Positions 7,844 to 16,071 of a DNA stretch of 44,286 nucleotides are shown here, one piece after another. Made by a program: the position numbers and the translations under genes. Source of the DNA: Butyrivibrio sp. (GTDB taxonomy: Bacteria > Bacillota > Clostridia > Lachnospirales > Lachnospiraceae); contig SVGA01000027.1 in assembly GCA_015056575.1 (NCBI GenBank), positions 1 through 44,286 of the forward strand, written 5' to 3'. Each line of letters opens with the position of its first letter. Positions within the stretch are counted from its first letter, which is position 1. The notes beneath the pieces were generated by a model. It was not told where the DNA came from and did no database searches. It worked only from the letters and a program-made list of their open reading frames with translations.

Positions 7844-9616
7844 ATGGCTTCAAAAAACCAGGTACTTGAGAAACTATTTTTCAAATTGCTTCCCGTCCAG
7901 ATCCTCATCTTCGGAATGAATTCCATAAATTCCATCGTGGACGGCGTCATCGCCGGGCGCTATATCGACGGCAGGACTGTGGGCGTTATCGGACTGTTCT
8001 TTGCCATTGTAGGTATTGTGTCAGCCATAAGCTCAGTAATCCTTGGGGGCGGAACGGTTCTTAGCGGTAACTATATCGGAGCCGGAGACCTTGAAAAGAC
8101 ACGAGGAGTCTTTTCCCTGTGCATCAGCCTCTCCTTTATCATAGGATTGGCGATCTCGCTTATATGCTTCTGCTTTCCCGAACAGATTGCCACGTTTTGC
8201 GGAGCGGACGAGTCCCTGATGATGAGCGTAATGCAGTACTCAAGGGGCTACTCCCTGGGAATTCTCCCCATGTTCCTTTCGCAGCAGCTGGCGTCCTATC
8301 TTCAGCTGGAGACCCAGAGCAAAAGAAACTACATTGGCGTGGCAGCCATGATCTTTTTCAACATCACTCTGGATATACTCTTTGTCTCAGTGCTTAAAAT
8401 GGGCGTTCTTGGTCTGGCCTATGCAACCAGCGCCTGCAACTGGATATATTTCCTTGTGCTTGCAACCTACTATTTTTCCGGGAAGGCCCAGATGAAATTC
8501 AGCTTTTCCAATATTCTCTGGGAAAAGACATTTGAACTGATCAGGATAGGAAGTCCCGGAGCCCTTCTTCAATTCTGCCTTGCCATGAGAGATCTGACTC
8601 TGAACAGAGTGATCCTTCGCTACGGCGGCGAGGCGGGTCTTTCCTCAAGGGCGTCAATGGGTATGGCCACAGGGTTCTTTGTGGCACTGGGAGTTGGCGG
8701 CGGAACCGTAATAAGGATGCTGGCCAGCGTCTATGTCGGCGAGGAGGACAAGGATTCCATCAAGAGCCTGATCAAGCTGTCCCTTACCAAGATGATGGCA
8801 ATGATGTGCGGACTTATGGTACTTATGCTGTTGCTTGCCGGCCCCATTGCCGCTATCTTTTTCCCGGATAAGGCCTCGGAAGTGTACATTCTTACCAAAC
8901 AGCAGTTTTTGATCTATGCCCTGGCTCTTCCCGGCATCCTCATAGTTCAGATACAGACCAATTATCTGCAGGCTACGAGGAACAATCTGGCGGTTCACGT
9001 ATCCTCCATTGTAGACGGCTATTTCAGCGTAGTTGTGCCATCTCTTATCCTGGCTCCTGTAATGGGCGCCCTTGGTGTATGGTGGGCCACTCCTATCGGA
9101 ATCGTGATAACCATGCTGGTTTACCCCGTCTACGCCATGATCTACTGGAAGCATCTTCCGAAAGGTGTGGACGAATGGCTCCTGTTCAGAAACGGTTTCG
9201 GCGTCAAGGATGAAGACAGACTTTGTATCACCGTTAACAGTATGGACGATGTTATCGGCTCCTCCCAGAGGATACAGGAATTTGTCTCAGACAAGGGATA
9301 TGACAAAAGAACTGCCTATTTCGCGGCACTTGCCATGGAGGAAATGTCCGGTAATATTGTTAGCCACGGCTTTAATGCCGATAACCGCAAACACGACATG
9401 GACGTAAGGGTGCTTTCCTTAAATGACGGTATCCTGCTCAGGATCAAGGATGACTGCATTCCCTTTAATCCTATTGATATGGAAAAACTCCTTAAACCGG
9501 AGGATCCTTCCAGGAACATCGGAATCCGCATGATATCTAAGATCGCAGATGAATTCTCCTATCAAAATATGCTGGGACTTAACGTGCTTACCATAAAGAT
9601 CAAGCAAATTGCCTGA
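7844..9616 (+). CDS. MATE transporter fused to an RsbW-like ATPase domain
   Basis: About 590 residues in two parts. Residues 1 to about 445 form a MATE-family multidrug/toxin antiporter with twelve hydrophobic helices (early segment MNSINSIVDGVIAGRYI). Residues about 455-590 form a GHKL ATPase of the RsbW/SpoIIAB anti-sigma kinase type: N-box AMEEMSGNIVSHGF with the E and N expected to coordinate Mg-ATP, G1-like RIKDDCIPFNP, then NIGIRMISKIADEFSYQ and GLNVLTIKI. In the G1 box the usual glycine is a cysteine. I start at the ATG at 7844 (AAGAGG seven bases upstream) rather than the ATG 18 bases earlier. The tail suggests ATP sensing or phosphorylation of a partner; this is inference. Confidence 0.92.
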   Translation: MASKNQVLEKLFFKLLPVQILIFGMNSINSIVDGVIAGRYIDGRTVGVIGLFFAIVGIVSAISSVILGGGTVLSGNYIGAGDLEKTRGVFSLCISLSFIIGLAISLICFCFPEQIATFCGADESLMMSVMQYSRGYSLGILPMFLSQQLASYLQLETQSKRNYIGVAAMIFFNITLDILFVSVLKMGVLGLAYATSACNWIYFLVLATYYFSGKAQMKFSFSNILWEKTFELIRIGSPGALLQFCLAMRDLTLNRVILRYGGEAGLSSRASMGMATGFFVALGVGGGTVIRMLASVYVGEEDKDSIKSLIKLSLTKMMAMMCGLMVLMLLLAGPIAAIFFPDKASEVYILTKQQFLIYALALPGILIVQIQTNYLQATRNNLAVHVSSIVDGYFSVVVPSLILAPVMGALGVWWATPIGIVITMLVYPVYAMIYWKHLPKGVDEWLLFRNGFGVKDEDRLCITVNSMDDVIGSSQRIQEFVSDKGYDKRTAYFAALAMEEMSGNIVSHGFNADNRKHDMDVRVLSLNDGILLRIKDDCIPFNPIDMEKLLKPEDPSRNIGIRMISKIADEFSYQNMLGLNVLTIKIKQIA

Positions 9617-9621
9617 CGATT

Positions 9622-9643
9622 GCCCCTGCCCCGTCCCCGGGGA
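9622..9643 (+). repeat. Copy of a small hairpin repeat
   Basis: Just after the MATE stop codon the sequence reads GCCCCTGCCCCGTCCCCGGGG followed by ACC, with the self-complementary core GTCCCCGGGGAC. It resembles two other elements at 27473-27499 and 33877-33904 that share the core CCGTCCC-(C/T)-(A/G)GGG. It has no T-run on either side, so it is not itself a good terminator. Confidence 0.45.
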
Positions 9644-9680
9644 CCAAAACAGGGCTGAAAAATGAATACCCGACTAATGT

Positions 9681-9709
9681 CCGGGGGGCTTTCCCCCCGG
9701 CCTTTTTTT
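9681..9709 (+). terminator. Strong terminator after the MATE gene
   Basis: An eight-base GC stem, CCGGGGGG and CCCCCCGG, around a four-base loop is followed by CC and seven Ts. It separates the MATE gene from the polyamine transport operon. The T-run is followed at once by TATAAT (9712-9717), a good -10 for the next operon, although no clear -35 is visible in the stem. Confidence 0.9.
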
Positions 9710-9758
9710 GCTATAATAGTAGGCAAGTTTATAGAATTTTAATAAGGAGCAGAACATA

Positions 9759-11207
9759 ATGGATAACATGCACGATAACATCATCGAGCTCAAGCACATC
9801 AACAGGACCTTTGAGGATGGCTTCAAGGCTGTTGAGGATTTCAATCTTGAAGTAAAGCGCGGCGAGTTCGTTACTTTCCTCGGACCTTCGGGCTGCGGTA
9901 AGACCACTACCCTTAGGATGATCGCGGGCTTTGATATGCCCACTTCCGGAGATATTCTTCTTAACGGCAAGGACATCTCCATGCTTCCGCCCTACGAGCG
10001 CCCTATAAATACGGTGTTTCAGCGCTATGCTCTGTTCCCTCATATGAATATATTTGACAATATTGCCTTCGGCTTAAAACTCAAAAAGCTACCTGCTGAT
10101 GAGATCAGGAAGAAAGTCAAAAAAGTTCTTGAGCTGGTGGATCTTGAAGGCTTTGAGAAGCGCAGTGTTTCTACTCTCTCCGGCGGTCAGCAGCAGCGTG
10201 TGGGTATCGCAAGAGCTCTTGTTAATGAGCCGCAGATCCTGCTTCTGGACGAGCCCCTTGGCGCCCTGGATCTTAAGATGAGAAAAGAGATGCAGATAGA
10301 GCTTAAGGCCATGCATGACGAGCTTGGTATCACCTTCATCTATGTTACCCACGACCAGGAAGAGGCTCTTACAATGTCTGACAAGATCGTTGTCATGGCA
10401 GAGGGCAAGATCCAGCAGATCGGTACTCCCGAGGATATCTATAACGAGCCCAAAAACGCCTTTGTTGCAGACTTTATCGGTGAAAGTAATATCTTTAACG
10501 GAATCATGACCGGCAGCATGCAGGCAAGATTTGCCGGCGGTCTTTTCAAATGCGTGGATGATGTTCCCGAAGGGACACAGATCACTGCTGTTGTTCGTCC
10601 CGAGGATATTGAACTTGTAGCTCCCGGCGAGGGCCAGATTCGAGGCAAGGTTACTTCCGTTATCTTTAAGGGCATCCACTACGAAATCACGGTTCAGTCA
10701 GGCCGCTATGAGGTTGTTATCCAGAACACCAAGTCTGCTGAAGTGGGCAGCGACGTAGGCATAAAGGTTGAGCCCGACGGCATCCACATCATGATCGCCG
10801 AGAACCACACCAATGTCTTCCATGTTGATATGAACAAAAATCATCGCCTTGAATTCAATAGCAAGGAGCTTGATGTAAGCCTTACACAGCTCATTAAAGG
10901 AAGCCGCCGAAATGAGAATCACGAGCTTCTGGACGAGCACGGCGAGGTCATCGATCCAGACAAGATCCATATCATAGCTGCAATTGAACCCGGAGACATT
11001 CAGATGACGGATAATGCTGAAGACGAGAAGGTCCTTGTACAGGGCGTTATCAGCAACCTCATCTACAAAGGCGACCATTACAGCTATGTCATCAATACCG
11101 ATTTCGGACAGGACTTTATCGTAAATGATGAGTACCTCTGGAATATGGATGATAAGGTTGGTCTTATACTGCCCCTTGATAAAATGCATTTCACGGTAAA
11201 GAAATAA
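9759..11207 (+). CDS. potA: Polyamine ABC transporter ATPase, enlarged PotA
   Basis: The ATPase of a spermidine/putrescine importer, on the cytosolic face. Walker [10 protein letters not shown] is at 42-50, Q-loop Q88, signature LSGGQQQR at 140-147, Walker B LLLDEP at 161-166 and the switch His at 198. A TOBE regulatory domain follows at about 275-347. Usual PotA is near 350-370 residues; this one has 482. The extra part (about 360-482) looks like a second copy of the TOBE unit: [10 protein letters not shown] and [18 protein letters not shown] mirror [11 protein letters not shown] and [23 protein letters not shown] lies nine bases before the ATG. It is the first gene of potABCD. Confidence 0.93.
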   Translation: MDNMHDNIIELKHINRTFEDGFKAVEDFNLEVKRGEFVTFLGPSGCGKTTTLRMIAGFDMPTSGDILLNGKDISMLPPYERPINTVFQRYALFPHMNIFDNIAFGLKLKKLPADEIRKKVKKVLELVDLEGFEKRSVSTLSGGQQQRVGIARALVNEPQILLLDEPLGALDLKMRKEMQIELKAMHDELGITFIYVTHDQEEALTMSDKIVVMAEGKIQQIGTPEDIYNEPKNAFVADFIGESNIFNGIMTGSMQARFAGGLFKCVDDVPEGTQITAVVRPEDIELVAPGEGQIRGKVTSVIFKGIHYEITVQSGRYEVVIQNTKSAEVGSDVGIKVEPDGIHIMIAENHTNVFHVDMNKNHRLEFNSKELDVSLTQLIKGSRRNENHELLDEHGEVIDPDKIHIIAAIEPGDIQMTDNAEDEKVLVQGVISNLIYKGDHYSYVINTDFGQDFIVNDEYLWNMDDKVGLILPLDKMHFTVKK

Positions 11208-11217
11208 GGAGGAACCC

Positions 11218-12006
11218 ATGAGATTTTCCAGAAAGACCTTAGGTATCCCATATGCCGTGTTCCTGCTTATCTTTGTGGTAGCACCTCTTCTGGTATTGTT
11301 CTTTTATGCCTTCACAAACGGACAGGGACAGTTTACGCTTAAAAACCTCACAGACTTTTTTACGGACCCCAATACACTGGGCACTCTTGTTTACAGCTTT
11401 GCCCTGGCACTTACCACCACGGCTTTGTGCCTTCTTTTAGCCTATCCCACGGCTTATATCCTTACCACGGGAAGACTGAAAAAGAATACGGTCATGATCA
11501 TGATCTTCATCATGCCAATGTGGATCAACTTCTCCCTGCGCATAACTGCGCTCAAGGAGATCCTGGGACTTATAGAAGGAAACCTTGCCTTCTACCCTTT
11601 CATCAACTCCGTCATTGGTATGACCTATGACTTTTTGCCCTTCATGATCCTGCCAATCTACAACACCCTTGCAAAGATGGACGGCTCTCTTATAGAGGCA
11701 GCTAAGGATCTTGGTGCCAATGACAGACATGCTTTCCTTCGGGTAACACTGCCCCTTTCCCTTCCCGGTATCATAAGCGGTGTTTCCATGGTGCTGCTTC
11801 CTGCCATGACCAACTATGTGGTTCTGGATATGCTCTACAACAGCACCTATATCATGGGAAGCCTTATAGGAAGCTACTTCTCCGCTTACAACTGGAACGG
11901 CGGATCAATGATCGCGCTGATCCTGCTTGGCATCATCTGCCTGTTCAATCTTGTAAACGATGATGATAAGGGTGAGGCCACAAGAACAGGAGGTGCACTG
12001 TTATGA
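11218..12006 (+). CDS. potB: Polyamine ABC transporter permease PotB
   Basis: A 262-residue inner-membrane permease with about six helices. The EAA loop that docks the ATPase is visible as EAAKDLGANDRHAFLRVTLP near residue 160. It starts ten bases after potA with AAGGAGG upstream and overlaps potC by four bases (ATGA). Together with PotC it forms the membrane channel of the importer. Confidence 0.93.
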   Translation: MRFSRKTLGIPYAVFLLIFVVAPLLVLFFYAFTNGQGQFTLKNLTDFFTDPNTLGTLVYSFALALTTTALCLLLAYPTAYILTTGRLKKNTVMIMIFIMPMWINFSLRITALKEILGLIEGNLAFYPFINSVIGMTYDFLPFMILPIYNTLAKMDGSLIEAAKDLGANDRHAFLRVTLPLSLPGIISGVSMVLLPAMTNYVVLDMLYNSTYIMGSLIGSYFSAYNWNGGSMIALILLGIICLFNLVNDDDKGEATRTGGALL

Positions 12007-12806
12007 TAAAAAGAATCATCAGAACCGCCATACCTATTCTTGTTCTGCTGTTTTTGTATGTTCCTATCCTTGTGCTTGCACTGTACAGTTTCACCGACTC
12101 TACCCAGATCGGAGCCATCCGCTCTTTTACCATGAAGAATTATGTGACGCTGTTCACCACACCCGAGCTTCAGCAGATGATCCTTGGGACGGTTCTTCTG
12201 GCACTTTCTTCAGCACTTATTGCCACAATCCTTGGAACTCTGGGTGCCATCGGGGCCTTCTATTCAGACAAGAGGGCCGCTTCAGCTATAGATACGGTAA
12301 ACCAGATCCCGGTCATCAACGCAGATGTTGTTACAGGTTTCTCCCTGTGCATCCTGCTTGTAGTGGTTCTTGGCATCAGCAAAGAGAGCTGCATTCCTCT
12401 TCTGTTCGGCCATGTAACCTTAAGTGCCCCCTTTGTGTATCTGTCTGTTATTCCAAAGCTCAAGCAGATGGATTCAAGCCTCTATGAAGCAGCGCTGGAT
12501 CTGGGCGCCAAGCCATTCCAGGCCCTCAGAAAAGTAGTTATCCCCCAGATACTTTCGGGCATGATCTCCGGCTTCTCGCTGGCCATCACTCTCTCTTTAG
12601 ATGACTACTTCATTGCCACCTATACCAAGCCTGCAACCTTTGATACCATCAGCACTTACGTGGTAAATGCCACAAAGGGATCCCAGACTTCCATAAAGAC
12701 GGCGCTGTGGGCGCTTTCAACACTGATCTTCCTGATAGTCATCATGATAGTTGCAGTCAGGAATATGAATTTTGAGCGAGGAAATATGAAAGAGGAGAGA
12801 CTGTGA
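12003..12806 (+). CDS. potC: Polyamine ABC transporter permease PotC
   Basis: A 267-residue permease with six predicted helices and the EAA loop EAALDLGAKPFQALRKVVIP near residue 160. Its ATG overlaps the potB stop (ATGA), with GGAGG nine bases upstream inside potB. The next gene starts at its stop codon, so PotB, PotC and PotD are translationally coupled. In some Bacillota PotC and PotD are one polypeptide; here they are separate but abutting. Confidence 0.93.
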   Translation: MIKRIIRTAIPILVLLFLYVPILVLALYSFTDSTQIGAIRSFTMKNYVTLFTTPELQQMILGTVLLALSSALIATILGTLGAIGAFYSDKRAASAIDTVNQIPVINADVVTGFSLCILLVVVLGISKESCIPLLFGHVTLSAPFVYLSVIPKLKQMDSSLYEAALDLGAKPFQALRKVVIPQILSGMISGFSLAITLSLDDYFIATYTKPATFDTISTYVVNATKGSQTSIKTALWALSTLIFLIVIMIVAVRNMNFERGNMKEERL

Positions 12807-14299
12807 TGAAAGCCAAGATTATTACTGCTCTCATTTTAATAACAAGCCTTCTGGCTGCCGATCATCGCACGGTATATGCCGCCCCTGAGGCTGAGAAGCC
12901 CGTAGTGCTGCGTATCTGTAACTGGGAAGAATATATCGACCAAGGTGATTGGGGCGAGGATGAGGTCATTGACCTTGAAAGCGGAAATATTTTCGGTGAG
13001 AACTCCATGGTAACAGACTTCGAAAACTGGTACTACGAAACCTACGGGAAAAGAGTCATCGTAGAATATTCCACCTTTGGAACAAATGAAGATCTTTATA
13101 ACATGCTTACCATAGGCGATGTGTATGACCTTGTATGCCCCTCCGAGTATATGATCATGAAACTCATGGCTGATGATATGGTCCAGCCTCTCTCCGAGGA
13201 GTTTTTTGACCCGAATGTAGATACCAACTATTACATCAAAGGTGTTTCTCCCTACATCAGAAACATCTTTGAAACCCACGATATAGGCGGCGTCACCTGG
13301 GATAAAGTTGCTGCGGGATATATGTGGGGGATCACAGGATTTGTGTATAACCCCGCTGTTGTCAGCAGGGAAGAAGCTTCCACCTGGAAACTTCTTGAAA
13401 ATCCCGCATACCGCCGTCAGGTCACCATCAAGGACAATGTAAGGGACGCCTACTTTGCCGCTGTCGGGGCACTTAAGTCAGATCTTTTGACCTCAAAGGA
13501 GTTTCAGGAAAGAGATGATTACGCCATGGCGCTGCAGGATGAGATGAATGACGTTTCCGCAGAAACCGTAGACAACGCCCAGCACTATCTTCAAGGCATC
13601 AAGGATAACCTCTATTCCTTTGAGACAGATTCCGGAAAAGCCGATATGATCACCAGTAAGGTTGTAGCCAACTACCAGTGGTCGGGAGATGCGGTGTACG
13701 CCATGGATCAGGCTGAGGAAGACGATTTTTATCTTAACTTTGCAGCTCCAAAGGAGTCCACCAATATTTACTTTGACGGCTGGGTAATGCTGAAAAAGGG
13801 AATTTCCCAGGATCCTGCCAAGCAGCATGCCGCAGAGGCGTTCATCAACTTCGTCTCAAGGCCCGATAACGCCATCCGTAATATGTACTACATCGGATAT
13901 ACTTCTGTCATATCAGGCGGAGATGACGACAGAGTATTTGAATATCTTGATTGGAACTACGGAGCAGAGGACGAGGAAGAAACAGCAGATTATCCAGTGG
14001 GATACTTCTTCTCGGGGGATCCCGAAGATGAAGACTATGTGCTGACTGTACCGGAAGAACAGCTTGACCGCCAGCTCGGCGCTCAGTATCCTTCCTCCGA
14101 TGTGATAAGACGAGCCTCTATCATGATCTATTTTGATAATGCACAGAGTGAAGTCATCAACCGCATGTGGATACGGGTAAGATGCTTCAATATACTTACT
14201 ATTCCCATTTGGGTTTGGATAGCTGCGCTGATGCTGATAGCAGCCTGCATAGCTGTCTATTTCAGACATAAAGCCGCAAAAGAAAGGCTGTACAGCTAG
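12806..14299 (+). CDS. potD: Polyamine-binding protein PotD with a C-terminal membrane anchor
   Basis: About 497 residues of the PotD/PotF solute-binding family. An N-terminal signal-like helix (IITALILITSLLAADHRTVYAA) is followed by the mature start VVLRICNWEEYIDQG, in the style of PotD proteins that read L..yNW.eYid. There is no lipobox cysteine. Instead the end carries one hydrophobic segment (IPIWVWIAALMLIAACIAVYF) and a basic tail, so the protein is probably held at the outer membrane face by its C terminus. It is longer than the usual 350 residues, with acidic insertions such as DEEETAD. I use the ATG at 12806 (GGAG eight bases upstream, TGATG junction with potC); GTG at 12803 is also possible. 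Confidence 0.9.
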   Translation: MKAKIITALILITSLLAADHRTVYAAPEAEKPVVLRICNWEEYIDQGDWGEDEVIDLESGNIFGENSMVTDFENWYYETYGKRVIVEYSTFGTNEDLYNMLTIGDVYDLVCPSEYMIMKLMADDMVQPLSEEFFDPNVDTNYYIKGVSPYIRNIFETHDIGGVTWDKVAAGYMWGITGFVYNPAVVSREEASTWKLLENPAYRRQVTIKDNVRDAYFAAVGALKSDLLTSKEFQERDDYAMALQDEMNDVSAETVDNAQHYLQGIKDNLYSFETDSGKADMITSKVVANYQWSGDAVYAMDQAEEDDFYLNFAAPKESTNIYFDGWVMLKKGISQDPAKQHAAEAFINFVSRPDNAIRNMYYIGYTSVISGGDDDRVFEYLDWNYGAEDEEETADYPVGYFFSGDPEDEDYVLTVPEEQLDRQLGAQYPSSDVIRRASIMIYFDNAQSEVINRMWIRVRCFNILTIPIWVWIAALMLIAACIAVYFRHKAAKERLYS

Positions 14300-14318
14300 A
14301 AACTGTACAGCCTTTTTG
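14285..14318. terminator. Bidirectional terminator between potD and the diguanylate cyclase
   Basis: An 11-base perfect inverted repeat, AGGCTGTACAG (14285-14295) and CTGTACAGCCT (14303-14313), surrounds a seven-base loop and is followed by a T-run on the plus strand. On the minus strand it is followed by TTTCTTTT. It overlaps the potD stop codon and lies about ten bases from the stop of the convergent gene, serving both. Confidence 0.88.
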
Positions 14319-14327
14319 GCGTCTGTT

Positions 14328-16070
14328 TTATTCCGAAGACAGTGAATGCAGGGACAATAGATCCGAGAAAGCCCTGTAATACTTGAAATGAGCATGGTTC
14401 CACTGGTTGCGCTTACCGATACTTGAGATTATGAGTACGCACTCTTTTCCGTCCTTATCATAGAACCTCATAAAGATAATGGAATAGACCTTTCTCTTTT
14501 CCAGGAACACCTTTATGTCGTGGGCATAGGGAGGCAGCATCTCCAGGCGGTTGACCACCGTAAAATCTCCCAGGGCAAAGTACTTCTCCCTGATATCATT
14601 CTCCAATACGCTTATGGCCACATCAATAGCAGCCTTATCATCGATCACGTCACTTCCTGCCGAACACAGATGCCTAAAGGGAGGCCCGACAAAGAGCATC
14701 ACGTTCTGCAGATCAAAGGCCTCCGCGAACTCATGCAAATAATGCTCCGGGGTGCTGTCCACATCATGAAGTGCCATATCGAACATCTTCACAATGACAT
14801 CACCGTAGGACTGATCTCTTTCATTTATCTTTTTGGCAGTCTGATGCTGCAGCTTTATTGATTCAAGATCCCCGTGTTTATCACGGTTATATATGATGTA
14901 TCTGTTTCGTCCTTTTTCCTTGGCAAGATAGACACAGTGATCGGCTATGGTGAACAGATCTTCATAGTTGTCGGCATCATCCGGGAAAACGGCTGCTCCG
15001 ATGGATACGGAGATGGGATTATCCTTATCAACGCCCTTGTCGGGGAATGTGGCAGACACTTTGGTCTTTATCCCCTTAAGAATGGAGCGAAGCTCATCCT
15101 CTGTTTTTACAATGTAGATGATGACAAAAAACTCATCGCCGCCAAATCGGCCGGAAATACCGCTGTCACCGACTTCGTTCGATACTATGTCGGCAACCTT
15201 CTTTATCACTTCATCACCGAACTGATGGCCATAGGTATCATTGATACTTTTAAAGTTATCAATATCTATGATCACAAGGGAAGTTCCTTCTACTCTTCTG
15301 TCATCGATTCTCTCTCTTGCAATCTTAATGATATCGGCCTTCTCAACAAGGCCTGTCAGGGAATCATGCTTGATGACGTTGGTCTTAACAGTTCCCTTAT
15401 GTCTTCTTGGCTGTATGTGTCCCACAACACCTTCAGTTTCCATGTCAAAGAAAATGAAAGCCTCATCCAGTACGGTATTGGTAACGGCAGGATCATCGTT
15501 CAGAAGATTTCCCTCTATCATCGTTGTGCTTCTTCCAACCTTTGACCTTACCTGGGTTATAAAGCCCTTTACAGCCTGTTTCTGATCTTCCTGTGCCCTC
15601 TCAAGCAGGATCCTTTCAAATTCATCCAAAGTATATTCGCCGGTCTCAAACAGAGCAAGCTCGGTATTATAGACATATACTCTGTCATTATCCGGAGTGT
15701 ATTCAAAAAAGACATCCTCATATAGATCCAGTTGGGCTTTAAAACCATTTATGGTCTTCATAAGTAACGAATGGGCGTTTAGAAGATCGTCAGCATTCAC
15801 TAAGGTGATCCTGACCAGATCATCTCCATCTTTCTGACACCTCATATATGTGTAAAACATATCATCAGGGCATAAAAGCTTACTGGGATACCAGTTGCCG
15901 TCACAGTTTCTGATATTATTCCTGTAGATTTCAATATCCTCCACAGCAATAAGTTCATTCATTGGCTTTACGGCATCACTACCAAGGATGTCATAAATCC
16001 AGGCATCCGCTGATACAATTTTCTGATCGTCTCTTGTAATTATTACCTCGTGAAAGCTTACGTCCTTCAT
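14328..16070 (-). CDS. Diguanylate cyclase with N-terminal sensor and C-terminal GAF-like region
   Basis: About 580 residues without membrane helices. The first 250 look like PAS-type sensory sequence (EVIITRDDQKIVSADAWIYDILG). A GGDEF domain follows at about 255-410, with the active-site motif GRFGGDEF and DIDNFKSINDTYGHQFGD. The product would be cyclic di-GMP. No RxxD inhibitory site is present before the motif. The last 170 residues resemble a GAF-like fold (FDLQNVMLFVGPPF). The ATG at 16070 lies one base after the stop of the AAA+ protease gene, with GGGAG overlapping that stop; an upstream TTG is unlikely. It is the third gene of an operon with the YbjN-like protein and the Clp-FtsH fusion. 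Confidence 0.9.
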   Translation of the reverse strand: MKDVSFHEVIITRDDQKIVSADAWIYDILGSDAVKPMNELIAVEDIEIYRNNIRNCDGNWYPSKLLCPDDMFYTYMRCQKDGDDLVRITLVNADDLLNAHSLLMKTINGFKAQLDLYEDVFFEYTPDNDRVYVYNTELALFETGEYTLDEFERILLERAQEDQKQAVKGFITQVRSKVGRSTTMIEGNLLNDDPAVTNTVLDEAFIFFDMETEGVVGHIQPRRHKGTVKTNVIKHDSLTGLVEKADIIKIARERIDDRRVEGTSLVIIDIDNFKSINDTYGHQFGDEVIKKVADIVSNEVGDSGISGRFGGDEFFVIIYIVKTEDELRSILKGIKTKVSATFPDKGVDKDNPISVSIGAAVFPDDADNYEDLFTIADHCVYLAKEKGRNRYIIYNRDKHGDLESIKLQHQTAKKINERDQSYGDVIVKMFDMALHDVDSTPEHYLHEFAEAFDLQNVMLFVGPPFRHLCSAGSDVIDDKAAIDVAISVLENDIREKYFALGDFTVVNRLEMLPPYAHDIKVFLEKRKVYSIIFMRFYDKDGKECVLIISSIGKRNQWNHAHFKYYRAFSDLLSLHSLSSE

Positions 16071-16071
16071 G

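Noticed and set aside
9622..9643. Terminator of the MATE gene
   Set aside because: The palindrome has no T-run, and a far stronger terminator lies 40 bases downstream.
14874..15545. A 223-codon plus-strand frame inside the diguanylate cyclase gene
   Set aside because: The opposite strand carries the GGDEF motif in a continuous frame. The plus frame is antisense noise.
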